A stretch of 64,000 bases of DNA. It comes from Streptomyces sp. HB132 (lineage in GTDB: Bacteria > Actinomycetota > Actinomycetes > Streptomycetales > Streptomycetaceae). Both the position numbers and the translations under genes were made by a program. Shown here in pieces: positions 49,834 through 57,561 of this stretch. The stretch is from contig NZ_JAFBGA010000010.1 of NCBI RefSeq assembly GCF_016909575.1, forward strand, positions 62,001 to 126,000, given 5' to 3'. How positions within the stretch are numbered: the stretch's first letter is position 1; each line of letters starts with the position of its first letter. The notes beneath the pieces are model-generated. The model made no database searches, was not told the origin of the DNA, and worked only from the letters and a program-made list of their open reading frames with translations.

Positions 49834-51294
49834 GTGCAGAAATCCCCCTCCACGCTCCCCTGGTACCGCGAGGTGAGCGGTACCCGGTGGAAGTCCTTCT
49901 TCGCCGCCTGGATCGGCTACGTCCTCGACGGCTTCGACTTCGTTCTCATCACCCTCGTCCTCACCGAGATCAGCGACGACTTCGGGCTGAGTACGGTGCA
50001 GGCCGCCAGCCTGATCTCCGGAGCCTTCATCACCCGATGGCTCGGCGGGGCCGTCCTGGGAGCCATCGGCGACCGGTACGGCCGCAAGATCTCGATGGTG
50101 CTGAGCATCCTGCTCTACTCCCTGGGCACCTTCGCGTGCGGGTTCGCCTGGGACTACAACAGTCTCTTCGTCGCCCGGCTGGCCATCGGCATGGGCATGG
50201 CCGGTGAGTACAGCGCCAGCGCCACGTACGTCATGGAGAGCTGGCCGGCCCGGGTCCGCAGCCGCGCGAGCGGCTTCCTGATCTCGGGGTTCTCGGTCGG
50301 CTCGGTCCTCGCCGCCCAGGTCTACAACTGGGTGGTCCCCTCGCTCGGCTGGCGGTGGATGTTCTACCTGGGCCTGATACCCATCGCGGTCGCGCTGTGG
50401 ATGCGCAGGGCTCTGCCGGAGGCCGAGGAGTGGACCGCGGACGTCGCGGAGCGGGACGCCAAGCCCAACCCGTTCCGGCCGCTGTTCCGGACCCCGCGGC
50501 TCGCCCTGGTCAACACCGTCCTGGTGGTGGCCGCGACGCTCTCGCTCTTCCTGGTCTTCACGCCGGGCGGCGAGGGTCTCGTGCCGGTGCTGTCGGTGGT
50601 GGCGGGCCTCTCCCTCGCCGCGTTCGCCGTGCAGCTGGGCGGACGCCGGGGCTGGCTGCTGTACGTGTCGATGATCGTGACGCTGTTCTTCGCGTTCCTC
50701 TACTCCTGGCCCATCCAGGCGCTGCTGCCCACCTATCTGAAGACCGAGCTGGGGTACACCACCGACCAGGTCACCGACGTCCTCTACTTCGCGGGCTTCG
50801 GAACCATGGCCGGCTGCTGGGCGGCGGGCTTCCTGGGCGACTGGATCGGGGCGAAGAAGGCGTACGCGCTGACGCTGCTGGCCTCGCTGGCCTTCGTGTA
50901 CCCGGTGTTCGCGGTCAAGGACAACCTGCTGGTCCTCGGCTGCCTGCTGTTCCTGCTGCAGGCCACGAGCTTCGGCATCTCCGGGCTGCTGCCCCGGTAC
51001 ATCGGCGGCCACTTCCCGACGGCCGGCCGGGGGGCCGCACTCGGCTTCACCTACAACGTGGGGGCGCTCGGCGGTGCCGTGGCCCCGGTGCTCGGAGCAC
51101 ACCTGGCGTCCGGCATGGACCTGGGACAGGCACTCGCGGTGCTGACGTTCGCGGGGACGGTGATCGTGGCGCTCCTGGTCGGCTTCGACGTGCCCGCGCG
51201 GCTGAACCGGCTGACGGACCCCGACGCGCAGAAGGACCATCTGGCCGCGCAGGAGCCGGCGGCCGAGCCGGCGAAGGCGGACCGCGTCGGATAG
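49834..51294 (+). CDS. nanT: sialic acid MFS transporter, NanT type
   Basis: A 486-residue membrane carrier. The N-terminal third follows E. coli NanT closely as remembered: LPWYRE, AAWIGYVLDGFDFVLITLVLTEI, FGLSTVQAASLISGAF, GAIGDRYGRKISMV, GMGMAGEYSASATYV and SGFLISGFSVGSVLAAQVY. It has about 14 membrane segments, as NanT does, rather than the common 12. It imports N-acetylneuraminate by proton symport. GTG start with GGAG 7 nt upstream; it is the last gene of the nanA2-nanK-nanE-nanT group. Confidence 0.93.
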   Translation: MQKSPSTLPWYREVSGTRWKSFFAAWIGYVLDGFDFVLITLVLTEISDDFGLSTVQAASLISGAFITRWLGGAVLGAIGDRYGRKISMVLSILLYSLGTFACGFAWDYNSLFVARLAIGMGMAGEYSASATYVMESWPARVRSRASGFLISGFSVGSVLAAQVYNWVVPSLGWRWMFYLGLIPIAVALWMRRALPEAEEWTADVAERDAKPNPFRPLFRTPRLALVNTVLVVAATLSLFLVFTPGGEGLVPVLSVVAGLSLAAFAVQLGGRRGWLLYVSMIVTLFFAFLYSWPIQALLPTYLKTELGYTTDQVTDVLYFAGFGTMAGCWAAGFLGDWIGAKKAYALTLLASLAFVYPVFAVKDNLLVLGCLLFLLQATSFGISGLLPRYIGGHFPTAGRGAALGFTYNVGALGGAVAPVLGAHLASGMDLGQALAVLTFAGTVIVALLVGFDVPARLNRLTDPDAQKDHLAAQEPAAEPAKADRVG

Positions 51295-51307
51295 CACTCC
51301 TCCACGC

Positions 51308-51345
51308 CGAAGGCGCCCGCCCGGAGTTCCGGGCGGGCGCCTTCG
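51308..51345. terminator. strong bidirectional hairpin ending the nan operon
   Basis: A 17-bp perfect stem (51308-51324 with 51329-51345) with a 4-nt AGTT loop lies 14 nt after the nanT stop and 22 nt from the convergent MaoC stop. Confidence 0.8.
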
Positions 51346-51366
51346 CGCGGGTGCTGCTGGACACCC

Positions 51367-51825
51367 CTAGGGATAGAAGTGCGTCAACGACTCGGCGACG
51401 CAGGCCGGCTTCTCGGAGCCCTCCAGCTCGAAGGTGAAGCCCCGCGTCATCTGTACGCCGCCCCGCGCGACCTCGCTCACCCCGGTGACGGTGGCGTGCA
51501 GGCGGACCCGGCTGCCGACGGGGACGGGTGCCGGGTGGCGGACGCGGTTGACCCCGTAGTTCAGCGCGCGTCCCACGCCGCTCACCTGGAGCAGTTCACC
51601 GAACATCGGGATGCCCCAGCTCAGCACCATGTAGCCGTGCGCGATGGTGCGCCCGTACGGGCCGGCGGCGGCGCGTTCGACGTCGGTGTGGATCCACTGG
51701 TGGTCCCCCGAGACGTACGCGTAGGCGTCGATCAGCTCCTGGGTGACCTCCTTCCACTCCGAGCGCCCGAGGTCGCGCCCGCCGAGGGCGAGGATCTCCG
51801 GGATGCCGTGCGCGGTCAGAGGCAT
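51367..51825 (-). CDS. MaoC-like (R)-specific enoyl-CoA hydratase
   Basis: A 152-residue hot-dog-fold hydratase. The catalytic loop is YVSGDHQWIHTDVERAAAGPYGRTIAHGYM, with the Asp and His of the hydratase-2 motif (D-x-N/Q-x-x-H). The C-terminal half has the strand pattern of the family. It adds water to trans-2-enoyl-CoA. It is the last gene of the minus-strand run thiolase, MHS transporter, MaoC, so it probably acts in the same acyl-CoA route. Confidence 0.88.
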   Translation of the reverse strand: MPLTAHGIPEILALGGRDLGRSEWKEVTQELIDAYAYVSGDHQWIHTDVERAAAGPYGRTIAHGYMVLSWGIPMFGELLQVSGVGRALNYGVNRVRHPAPVPVGSRVRLHATVTGVSEVARGGVQMTRGFTFELEGSEKPACVAESLTHFYP

Positions 51826-51856
51826 GGGCGGTACTCCGTTCTGCGTGTGCGGGTGG

Positions 51857-53200
51857 TCAGGCGGTGACGGGCGCGGTGCGCGCCGCGGTGGCCGGCTCCG
51901 CGGCGAGCTCGTCGTGGTTGGGACGCTTGAGCAGGAGGAGCATGCAGCCCAGGGTCAGCGCCACCTGGAAGACGGCGTAGGCGATGACGGCGGTGATGGA
52001 GCCGGTCCGGTTGAGCAGGAACTGGCCGATGATCGGGGTCGTGCCGCCGAGCAGGGTGCCGCAGAGCTGGTAGCAGAGCGAGATGCCGGTGTAGCGCAGA
52101 TGGGCCGGGAAGCGGCTGGCCAGCATGCCGGCGAGGGCCGCGTAGTAGAGGCAGTGCGGGATGGTGGCGACAGCGACGCCGAGCATCGCGAGGCCGTAGT
52201 TCTCGGTGCTGATGAGGACGAACATCAACGGCATCAGGATCAGTTCCGGCAGCAGCATCACGGTCACCGCACGGGACCAGCTCTTCATCCGGGTGGCCAG
52301 GAGGGCACCGAAGGGCTGGACGATGATCTGGGTGACGTTGGCGACGAGGATGATCGTCAGGAACGAGCTGCGGTCGAAGTCGAGCGACGTGGTGGCCCAG
52401 GACAGGGCGAACGTCGACTTGAAGTACGTCGCGGACAGGCCGATCGTGCAGGCGCCGATGCCGAGGACGATCAGCATCGGGTGACTGCGCAGGACCTCGG
52501 TCAGCGGAAGCTTGGCCACTTCCTTCTTCTCGATCAGCTTGGCCATGGCCGGGGACTCGGCGACCTTCAGGCGGACCAGCAGGCCGACCATCACGAGTGC
52601 GGCGGAGGCGAGGAACGGCACCCGCCAGCCCCAGGAGACGAACGCGTCGTCGGGCAGCTGGCTGATGGCGAGGAAGCTCAGGGTGGAGAGGGTGTTGCCG
52701 ACGGGCGATCCCTGCTGGGCGAACGCCCCGTACAGCACCGACTTGCCCTTGGGGGCGTGCTCGGAGGCGATCAGGACGGAGCCGCCCCACTCCCCGCCGA
52801 GGCCGATGCCCTGGATCATGCGGATGCAGACCAGCAGGATCGGGGCGGCGACGCCGATGGAGGCGTAGCCGGGGAGCAGGCCGATCGCGGTGGTCGAGAC
52901 GCCCATCAGCAGCAGGGTGATGACGAGCGTCTTCTTGCGGCCGAGCCGGTCGCCGTAGTGGCCGAAGATGACGCCGCCGATCGGGCGGGCGAGGAAGCCG
53001 ACCCAGAAGGTGGCGAAGGCGACCAGGGTGCCTATGGGGCCTTCGAGTTCGGGGAAGAACACCTTGTCGAAGACGAGCGCTGCCGCGGTTCCGTAGATGT
53101 AGAAGTCGAACCACTCGATGGTGGAGCCGATGAAGGCTCCGAACCCTGCGCGGTTGGCGGCTTTCGTTCGCTCGCGTGCGGTTGCGGTGGTCGCACTCAT
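51857..53200 (-). CDS. MHS-family major facilitator transporter
   Basis: A 447-residue 12-helix carrier of the metabolite:H+ symporter family. Signatures are GSTIEWFDFYIYGTAAAL in helix 1, RPIGGVIFGHYGDRLGRKKTL in loop 2-3 and GIGLGGEWGGSVLIASEHAPKGKSVLYGAF. These proteins take up organic acids such as shikimate, citrate, 2-oxoglutarate or aromatic acids. The adjacent thiolase and CoA-transferase suggest an aromatic or dicarboxylic acid. GGGAG lies 7 nt before the ATG. Confidence 0.9.
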   Translation of the reverse strand: MSATTATARERTKAANRAGFGAFIGSTIEWFDFYIYGTAAALVFDKVFFPELEGPIGTLVAFATFWVGFLARPIGGVIFGHYGDRLGRKKTLVITLLLMGVSTTAIGLLPGYASIGVAAPILLVCIRMIQGIGLGGEWGGSVLIASEHAPKGKSVLYGAFAQQGSPVGNTLSTLSFLAISQLPDDAFVSWGWRVPFLASAALVMVGLLVRLKVAESPAMAKLIEKKEVAKLPLTEVLRSHPMLIVLGIGACTIGLSATYFKSTFALSWATTSLDFDRSSFLTIILVANVTQIIVQPFGALLATRMKSWSRAVTVMLLPELILMPLMFVLISTENYGLAMLGVAVATIPHCLYYAALAGMLASRFPAHLRYTGISLCYQLCGTLLGGTTPIIGQFLLNRTGSITAVIAYAVFQVALTLGCMLLLLKRPNHDELAAEPATAARTAPVTA

Positions 53201-53322
53201 TGGTGGCTCCCGTGAACATCGTTGATCAAGCGGATGGGGGCACGACTGACCGGGGCGTCGCCCGAGACGCCCTGGATCGCGTGGTGGAGAGGGGACGGAA
53301 TGTGCGGGACGGGGAGGGGTGT

Positions 53323-54549
53323 TCAGGGGGCGATGCGTTCGAAGACCGCGGCGAGGCCCTGGCCCCCGCCGATGCACATGGTCTCCAGCCCGTAGCGCGC
53401 CCGGCTGCGGTGCATCTCCCGGCTGAGCGTGGCGAGGATGCGTGCGCCGGTGGCACCCACGGGGTGGCCCAGCGAGACACCGGACCCGTTGACGTTGATG
53501 CGCTGCTCGTGGTCCTTCTCGCCGAGTCCCAGCTCACGGGTGCAGGCCAGGACCTGGGCGGCGAACGCCTCGTTGATCTCGATCAGGTCGAGGTCGGCGA
53601 GGGTGAGTCCGGCGCGGCCGAGGGCCGCGTGGGTGGCCGGGACGGGACCGATGCCCATCGTCGCGGCGGGGACACCCGCGCGGGCGAAGGAGACCAGACG
53701 GACGAGCGGGGTGAGCCCGAGCCGTTCGGCGGTGGCGGCGCTGGTCACCAGGCAGGCCGCGGCCGCGTCGTTCTGGCCGCTGGCGTTGCCGGCGGTGACG
53801 GTGGCCTCCGGGTCGGACTTGGCCAGGATGGGGCGCAGCGCGGCGAGTTGTTCGGCGGTGGTGTCGGGGCGGGGGTGCTCGTCGGCGGTGACGACCGTTT
53901 CACCCTTGCGGTGCTTCACGGTGACGGGGACGGTCTCCGCGTCGTAACGCCCTTCCCGCACCGCGCGGGCGGCACGGGCCTGCGAGCGCAGGGCGAGGGC
54001 GTCCTGGTCGGCGCGGCTGACGGAGTAGGCGCGGCGCAGGTTCTCCGCGGTCTCGATCATGCCGCCGGGTACGGGATGGTGGACGCCGCCCGCGGTGACC
54101 CGGCCGCGGGCCAGCGAGTCGTGGAGCTGGAGGCCGGGGCCCTTGATGCCCCAGCGTCCGTCGTGCGTGTAGTAGGGGGCGGCGCTCATGACGTCGACGC
54201 CGCCCGCGATGACGACGTCGCTGAAGCCTGCCCGGACCTGCATGGCCGCGTCGAGGACGGCCTGCAGGCCGGATCCGCAGCGCCGGTCGGTCTGGACACC
54301 GGTGACGGTGTCGGGGAGTCCGGCGTCCAGGGCGGCGACCCGGCCGATGGCGGGGGCCTCGGACGAGGGGTAGGCGTGTCCGAGGATCACCTCGTCCACC
54401 CGGTCGGGGTCGACCCCCGTACGGGCGACGACCTGTGCGATGACGTGAGCGGCGAGTGCGGCCGGGGTCTGCTGGGCGAACGCGCCTCCGAAACGCCCGA
54501 TGGGTGTACGCAGCGGCTCGCAGATGACGACATCGGTCTGGTCGGGCAC
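53323..54549 (-). CDS. pcaF: thiolase, probable beta-ketoadipyl-CoA thiolase
   Basis: A 408-residue type II thiolase. The acyl-accepting Cys is in DRRCGSGLQAV, the His in NEAFAAQ... GHPVGATGAR, and the second Cys in CIGGGQGLAAVFERI. It splits 3-oxoacyl-CoA with CoA. The beta-ketoadipyl-CoA assignment rests on the nearby CoA-transferase A/B pair and transporter; a general acetyl-CoA acetyltransferase cannot be excluded. GTG start at 54549 with GAGAGG upstream. Confidence 0.78.
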   Translation of the reverse strand: MPDQTDVVICEPLRTPIGRFGGAFAQQTPAALAAHVIAQVVARTGVDPDRVDEVILGHAYPSSEAPAIGRVAALDAGLPDTVTGVQTDRRCGSGLQAVLDAAMQVRAGFSDVVIAGGVDVMSAAPYYTHDGRWGIKGPGLQLHDSLARGRVTAGGVHHPVPGGMIETAENLRRAYSVSRADQDALALRSQARAARAVREGRYDAETVPVTVKHRKGETVVTADEHPRPDTTAEQLAALRPILAKSDPEATVTAGNASGQNDAAAACLVTSAATAERLGLTPLVRLVSFARAGVPAATMGIGPVPATHAALGRAGLTLADLDLIEINEAFAAQVLACTRELGLGEKDHEQRINVNGSGVSLGHPVGATGARILATLSREMHRSRARYGLETMCIGGGQGLAAVFERIAP

Positions 54550-54597
54550 GGCGGAACACCTCTCGGCGGATTCGGATGTGTGGGGCGACCTTCGCAC

Positions 54598-54617
54598 TGG
54601 ACCACTGAGTCGGTCCA
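54598..54617. promoter_or_regulatory. inverted repeat TGGACC-N8-GGTCCA before the thiolase gene
   Basis: A perfect 6-bp inverted repeat (54598-54603 with 54612-54617), 49 nt upstream of the thiolase GTG and 50 nt from the LysR stop. It is a plausible site for the adjacent LysR regulator or another activator of the thiolase operon. Confidence 0.4.
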
Positions 54618-54666
54618 ATATCGAGTTACCTCACATTCAAGACGCCACGCGTCTCAATCGGACGGT

Positions 54667-55569
54667 CTAAGGCGTCGGCAGCGCCTCCTCGGCGACCGCG
54701 AGCACCGCGCGGAGCGCCGCCGAGGGGTTGTCCGTGCGCCAGGCCAGTGCCGCCTGCCGCCGGATGGGCGGGCCGGCGAGGGACCGGTAGACCAGGCCGT
54801 TCTGCTGGATGTGGCGGACGGAGGAGACCGTGAGCGTGACGCCGACACCTGCGGCGACGAGGGCCAGGATCGTGTACGAGTCGGGGGCCTCCTGCACCAC
54901 ACGCGGGTTGAAGCCGTTGGCCTCGCAGGCCTGGACCATCACGTCGCGCACCGTGGAGCCGGCGTTCGCGGGGAAGGAGACGAAGGGTTCGTCGGCGAGG
55001 ACCCCGATGGGAATGCTCTCCAGCCGGGCGAGCGGGTGGTCGGAGGGCAGAGCGCACAGCAACTCCTCCTCGTCGATCACCCGGTGGGCCACCCCGGGCT
55101 GGGTGACGGGAAGCCGGACGAACCCGAGGTCGAGGGAGCCGTCGGCGACCCGGGACAGCGCGACGTTGGCGTACGTCTGGCCCTTCATGACCAGCTCGAT
55201 CCCGGGGTGGGCGGCCCGCACGGCCCGGGTCAGCCGCGGCAGCGTCTCGTGGCTGGAGGCTCCCGCGAAGCCGATGGTGACCCGGCCGTACTCCCCGCGC
55301 CCCGCGGCCTTCGCGGCCCGTACCGCGATGTCGAGGTCGTCGAGCACGGTCCGCACGGGTTCGAGGAAGGACTCCCCCGCGCTGGTGAGCCGCACCGAGC
55401 GGGTGTTGCGCTCGAAGAGCTGGACGCCGAGCTCCTTCTCCAGCTGGCGGATCTGCTGGCTGAGCGGCGGCTGGGCCATCTGCAGCCGCTTCGCGGCGCG
55501 GCCGAAGTGCAGCTCCTCGGCGACGGCGGTGAACGCGGTCAGATGACGCAATTCCATCGGAGCTTCCAT
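54667..55569 (-). CDS. LysR-family transcriptional regulator
   Basis: A 300-residue LysR protein. The winged helix (about 5-65) has LRHLTAFTAVAEELHFGRAAKRLQMAQPPLSQQIRQLEKELG and LFERNTRSVRLTSAG. The effector-binding domain (about 93-295) is complete. The N-terminal AAKRLQMAQPPLSQ resembles BenM/CatR-type aromatic-acid regulators. It is divergent from the CoA-transferase genes and upstream of the thiolase operon on the same strand, so it probably activates both. Start ATG at 55569; ATG 55557 is an alternative. Confidence 0.9.
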   Translation of the reverse strand: MEAPMELRHLTAFTAVAEELHFGRAAKRLQMAQPPLSQQIRQLEKELGVQLFERNTRSVRLTSAGESFLEPVRTVLDDLDIAVRAAKAAGRGEYGRVTIGFAGASSHETLPRLTRAVRAAHPGIELVMKGQTYANVALSRVADGSLDLGFVRLPVTQPGVAHRVIDEEELLCALPSDHPLARLESIPIGVLADEPFVSFPANAGSTVRDVMVQACEANGFNPRVVQEAPDSYTILALVAAGVGVTLTVSSVRHIQQNGLVYRSLAGPPIRRQAALAWRTDNPSAALRAVLAVAEEALPTP

Positions 55570-55575
55570 TCATTA

Positions 55576-55606
55576 ACCAAGGGTCTTGATCCGACCTTAA
55601 TTTGGT
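55576..55606. promoter_or_regulatory. LysR-type divergent operator
   Basis: ACCAA (55576-55580) and TTGGT (55602-55606) form an outer inverted repeat, with an inner GGTC/GACC pair (55582-55585 and 55593-55596). They lie in the 52-nt gap between the LysR gene and the CoA-transferase operon, where LysR proteins usually bind. Confidence 0.5.
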
Positions 55607-55621
55607 ATTGGACAGCAATCA

Positions 55622-56629
55622 ATGGCCGCTGACACGGTGAGGGCGACCAGCACGCACTCGCCGAGGAGCACCGTGGAGCGGACGGATACGGCCGACGGGC
55701 CCAGCAAAGTCATGTCGATGAAGGAGGCCGTCGCCGCTTTCGTGCACGACGGAGCCACCGTCAGCATCGAAGGGTTCACCCATCTCGTCCCCACCGCCGC
55801 CGGACACGAGATCATCCGCCAGGGCCGCAAGGACCTCACCGTCGTACGGATGACGGCGGACATCGTCGTGGACCAGATGATCGCCGCGGGCTGTGTCTCC
55901 CGGCTGGTCTCCTCCTTCGTGGGGAACTCCTCCGCAGGCTCGCTCGGTGAGCTGCGGCGCAGGATCGAGCGCGCCGACCCGGCTCCGCTGGCCTTCGAGG
56001 AGTACAGCCACTACGGGATGGTCTGCCGCTACCTCGCGGGGTCCCAACGGCTGCCGTTCTACCCGCTGCGCAGCTACGGCGGCAGTGACCTGCCGGGCGT
56101 CAACAGCGATCTGCGCAAGGTGACGTCGCCCTACCCGGGTCCCGACGGGGAGCCGGAGCAGATCTACGTCGTGCCGCCCGTGAACCCGGACGTGACGATC
56201 ATCCACGCCCAGCGGGCCGACCGCCGGGGCAACATCCAGATCTGGGGGCTGACCGGCATCCAGGCCGAGGCGGTGTACGCGGCCGACAAGGCCGTCGTCG
56301 TCGTCGAGGAGATCGTCGAGGACGAGGTGGTCCGCTCGGACCCCAACCGCACGCTCGTCCCGTCGCACGCCGTGGACGCCGTCGTCGTCTGCCCGCGCGG
56401 GGCGCACCCGTCCTTCGCGCAGGGCTACTACGACCGCGACAACGACTTCTACCGGGCCTGGTCGCACATCAGCAAGGACCCGGAGCGACTGCGTGCGTGG
56501 CTGGCGGAGTGGGTGTACGGGACGGCCGACCACGCCGAGTACGTCGACAAGCTGGGCGAGGACTTCTGGGCGGGACTCGCCGTGGGCGAGGCGCTCAGCG
56601 AACCGGTGAACTACGGGCGGCGGCTGTGA
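55622..56629 (+). CDS. CoA-transferase, subunit A (PcaI/CatI/GctA type)
   Basis: A 335-residue class I CoA-transferase alpha subunit. Family segments are DGATVSIEGFTHLVPTAAGHEIIRQGRKDLTVV, the glycine-rich SFVGNSSAGSLGELRR and the AEAVYAADKAVVVVEEIV strand. The length matches the GctA/CatI group (about 280-320) rather than the shorter SCOT-type PcaI. With subunit B it would move CoA from succinyl-CoA to 3-oxoadipate or a similar acid. No good ribosome site precedes ATG 55622; ATG 55711 (MSMKEAV) is an alternative start. Confidence 0.83.
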   Translation: MAADTVRATSTHSPRSTVERTDTADGPSKVMSMKEAVAAFVHDGATVSIEGFTHLVPTAAGHEIIRQGRKDLTVVRMTADIVVDQMIAAGCVSRLVSSFVGNSSAGSLGELRRRIERADPAPLAFEEYSHYGMVCRYLAGSQRLPFYPLRSYGGSDLPGVNSDLRKVTSPYPGPDGEPEQIYVVPPVNPDVTIIHAQRADRRGNIQIWGLTGIQAEAVYAADKAVVVVEEIVEDEVVRSDPNRTLVPSHAVDAVVVCPRGAHPSFAQGYYDRDNDFYRAWSHISKDPERLRAWLAEWVYGTADHAEYVDKLGEDFWAGLAVGEALSEPVNYGRRL

Positions 56630-56655
56630 ACGCGCCGAGGACGAAGGAACAGGAC

Positions 56656-57432
56656 ATGACCATCACCGCACCGGGGACCGTCACCTCCTCCGAGTTGCTT
56701 TCCGTCGTCGCCTCCCGTGAACTGGCGTCCCGCCGCACGGTGTTCGCGGGGATCGGGCTGCCGACGCTCGCCACCGAGCTCGCCCGTCTGACGGTCGCGC
56801 CGCGGATCGAGGTCGTGTACGAGTCAGGGGTCTGCGGGGCGCATCCCTCGCATCTGCCGGAGACCATCGCCGACGCCGTGATCGTCTCCGGCGCGGAGGC
56901 CGTGCTGTCGATGCCGGCGCTGTTCGGCTGCGTGCTGCAGGGCGGCCACATCGACGTGGGTTTCCTCGGTGCCGCGCAGATCGACCGGTGGGGCAACCTC
57001 AACACCTCCGTCATCGGGGACTGGGAGAACCCCACGGTGCGGCTCCCCGGTTCCGGCGGTGCGATCGAGGTGATGGCCAACTCCCGTGAGGTCTTCGTGG
57101 TGATGCGCCGTCACAATCCGCGCTCCTTCACCGGGACCCTCGACTTCTGCACCACACCGGGCCCGGACCGCGCGCTCGCCGAGGGCATCCGGCCGCTGGG
57201 CGCGGGAGTCACCCGGGTCATCACCGAACTGGGCATCCTGGCACGCGTCGGCGTCGGGGAGGAGCTGCGGCTCGTCGCCGTACACCCGGGCGTGACGGCG
57301 CATCAGGTGCGGGAGGCCACCGGCTGGGACCTCCGGGTCGCCGACACCGTCGAGACCGTGCCGCCGCCGTCCGAGGCGGAGCTGCGGCTGCTGCGCGAGG
57401 ACGTCGACCCCGACCGCGTCTACCTGCGCTGA
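56656..57432 (+). CDS. CoA-transferase, subunit B (PcaJ/CatJ/GctB type)
   Basis: A 258-residue beta subunit, equal in length to CatJ. The catalytic glutamate is in the VVYESGVCGAHP motif (class I E-x-G, Glu ~56), which forms the glutamyl-CoA intermediate. GGHIDVGFLGAAQIDRWGNLNTS and the RHNPRSFTGTLDFCTTPG segment are typical. AAGGAAC lies upstream of ATG 56656, and a GTG at 56626 in frame overlaps the subunit A stop. The stop codon region is the first unit of a five-copy tandem repeat. Confidence 0.85.
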   Translation: MTITAPGTVTSSELLSVVASRELASRRTVFAGIGLPTLATELARLTVAPRIEVVYESGVCGAHPSHLPETIADAVIVSGAEAVLSMPALFGCVLQGGHIDVGFLGAAQIDRWGNLNTSVIGDWENPTVRLPGSGGAIEVMANSREVFVVMRRHNPRSFTGTLDFCTTPGPDRALAEGIRPLGAGVTRVITELGILARVGVGEELRLVAVHPGVTAHQVREATGWDLRVADTVETVPPPSEAELRLLREDVDPDRVYLR

Positions 57433-57537
57433 CGCGGCCGCGTCCGCCTCTCCCGCACGACCCCGTCCGACTTCGCCGGCGCGGCCCCGTCTACCTTCGC
57501 CGGCACGACCGCGTCTACCTTCACTGGCACGGACCGC
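57418..57537 (+). repeat. five-copy ~24-nt tandem repeat covering the CoA-transferase B stop
   Basis: Degenerate units start at 57418, 57442, 57465, 57489 and 57513 (24, 23, 24, 24 and 25 nt), each opening GTCTACCT or GTCCGMCT and ending in a CGNCCCC/CCGC block. The first unit encodes the end of the CoA-transferase (VYLR and stop). The rest fill the gap before the dehydrogenase gene. Confidence 0.7.
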
Positions 57538-57561
57538 ATCTGCCGAGAGGACATCACCGTC

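Noticed and set aside
57442-57561. Repeat region as an N-terminal extension of the 3-hydroxyacyl-CoA dehydrogenase
   Set aside because: The Rossmann fold begins directly at ATG 57562 (IRIVGAGAMG), and the repeat-encoded peptide has no known role.
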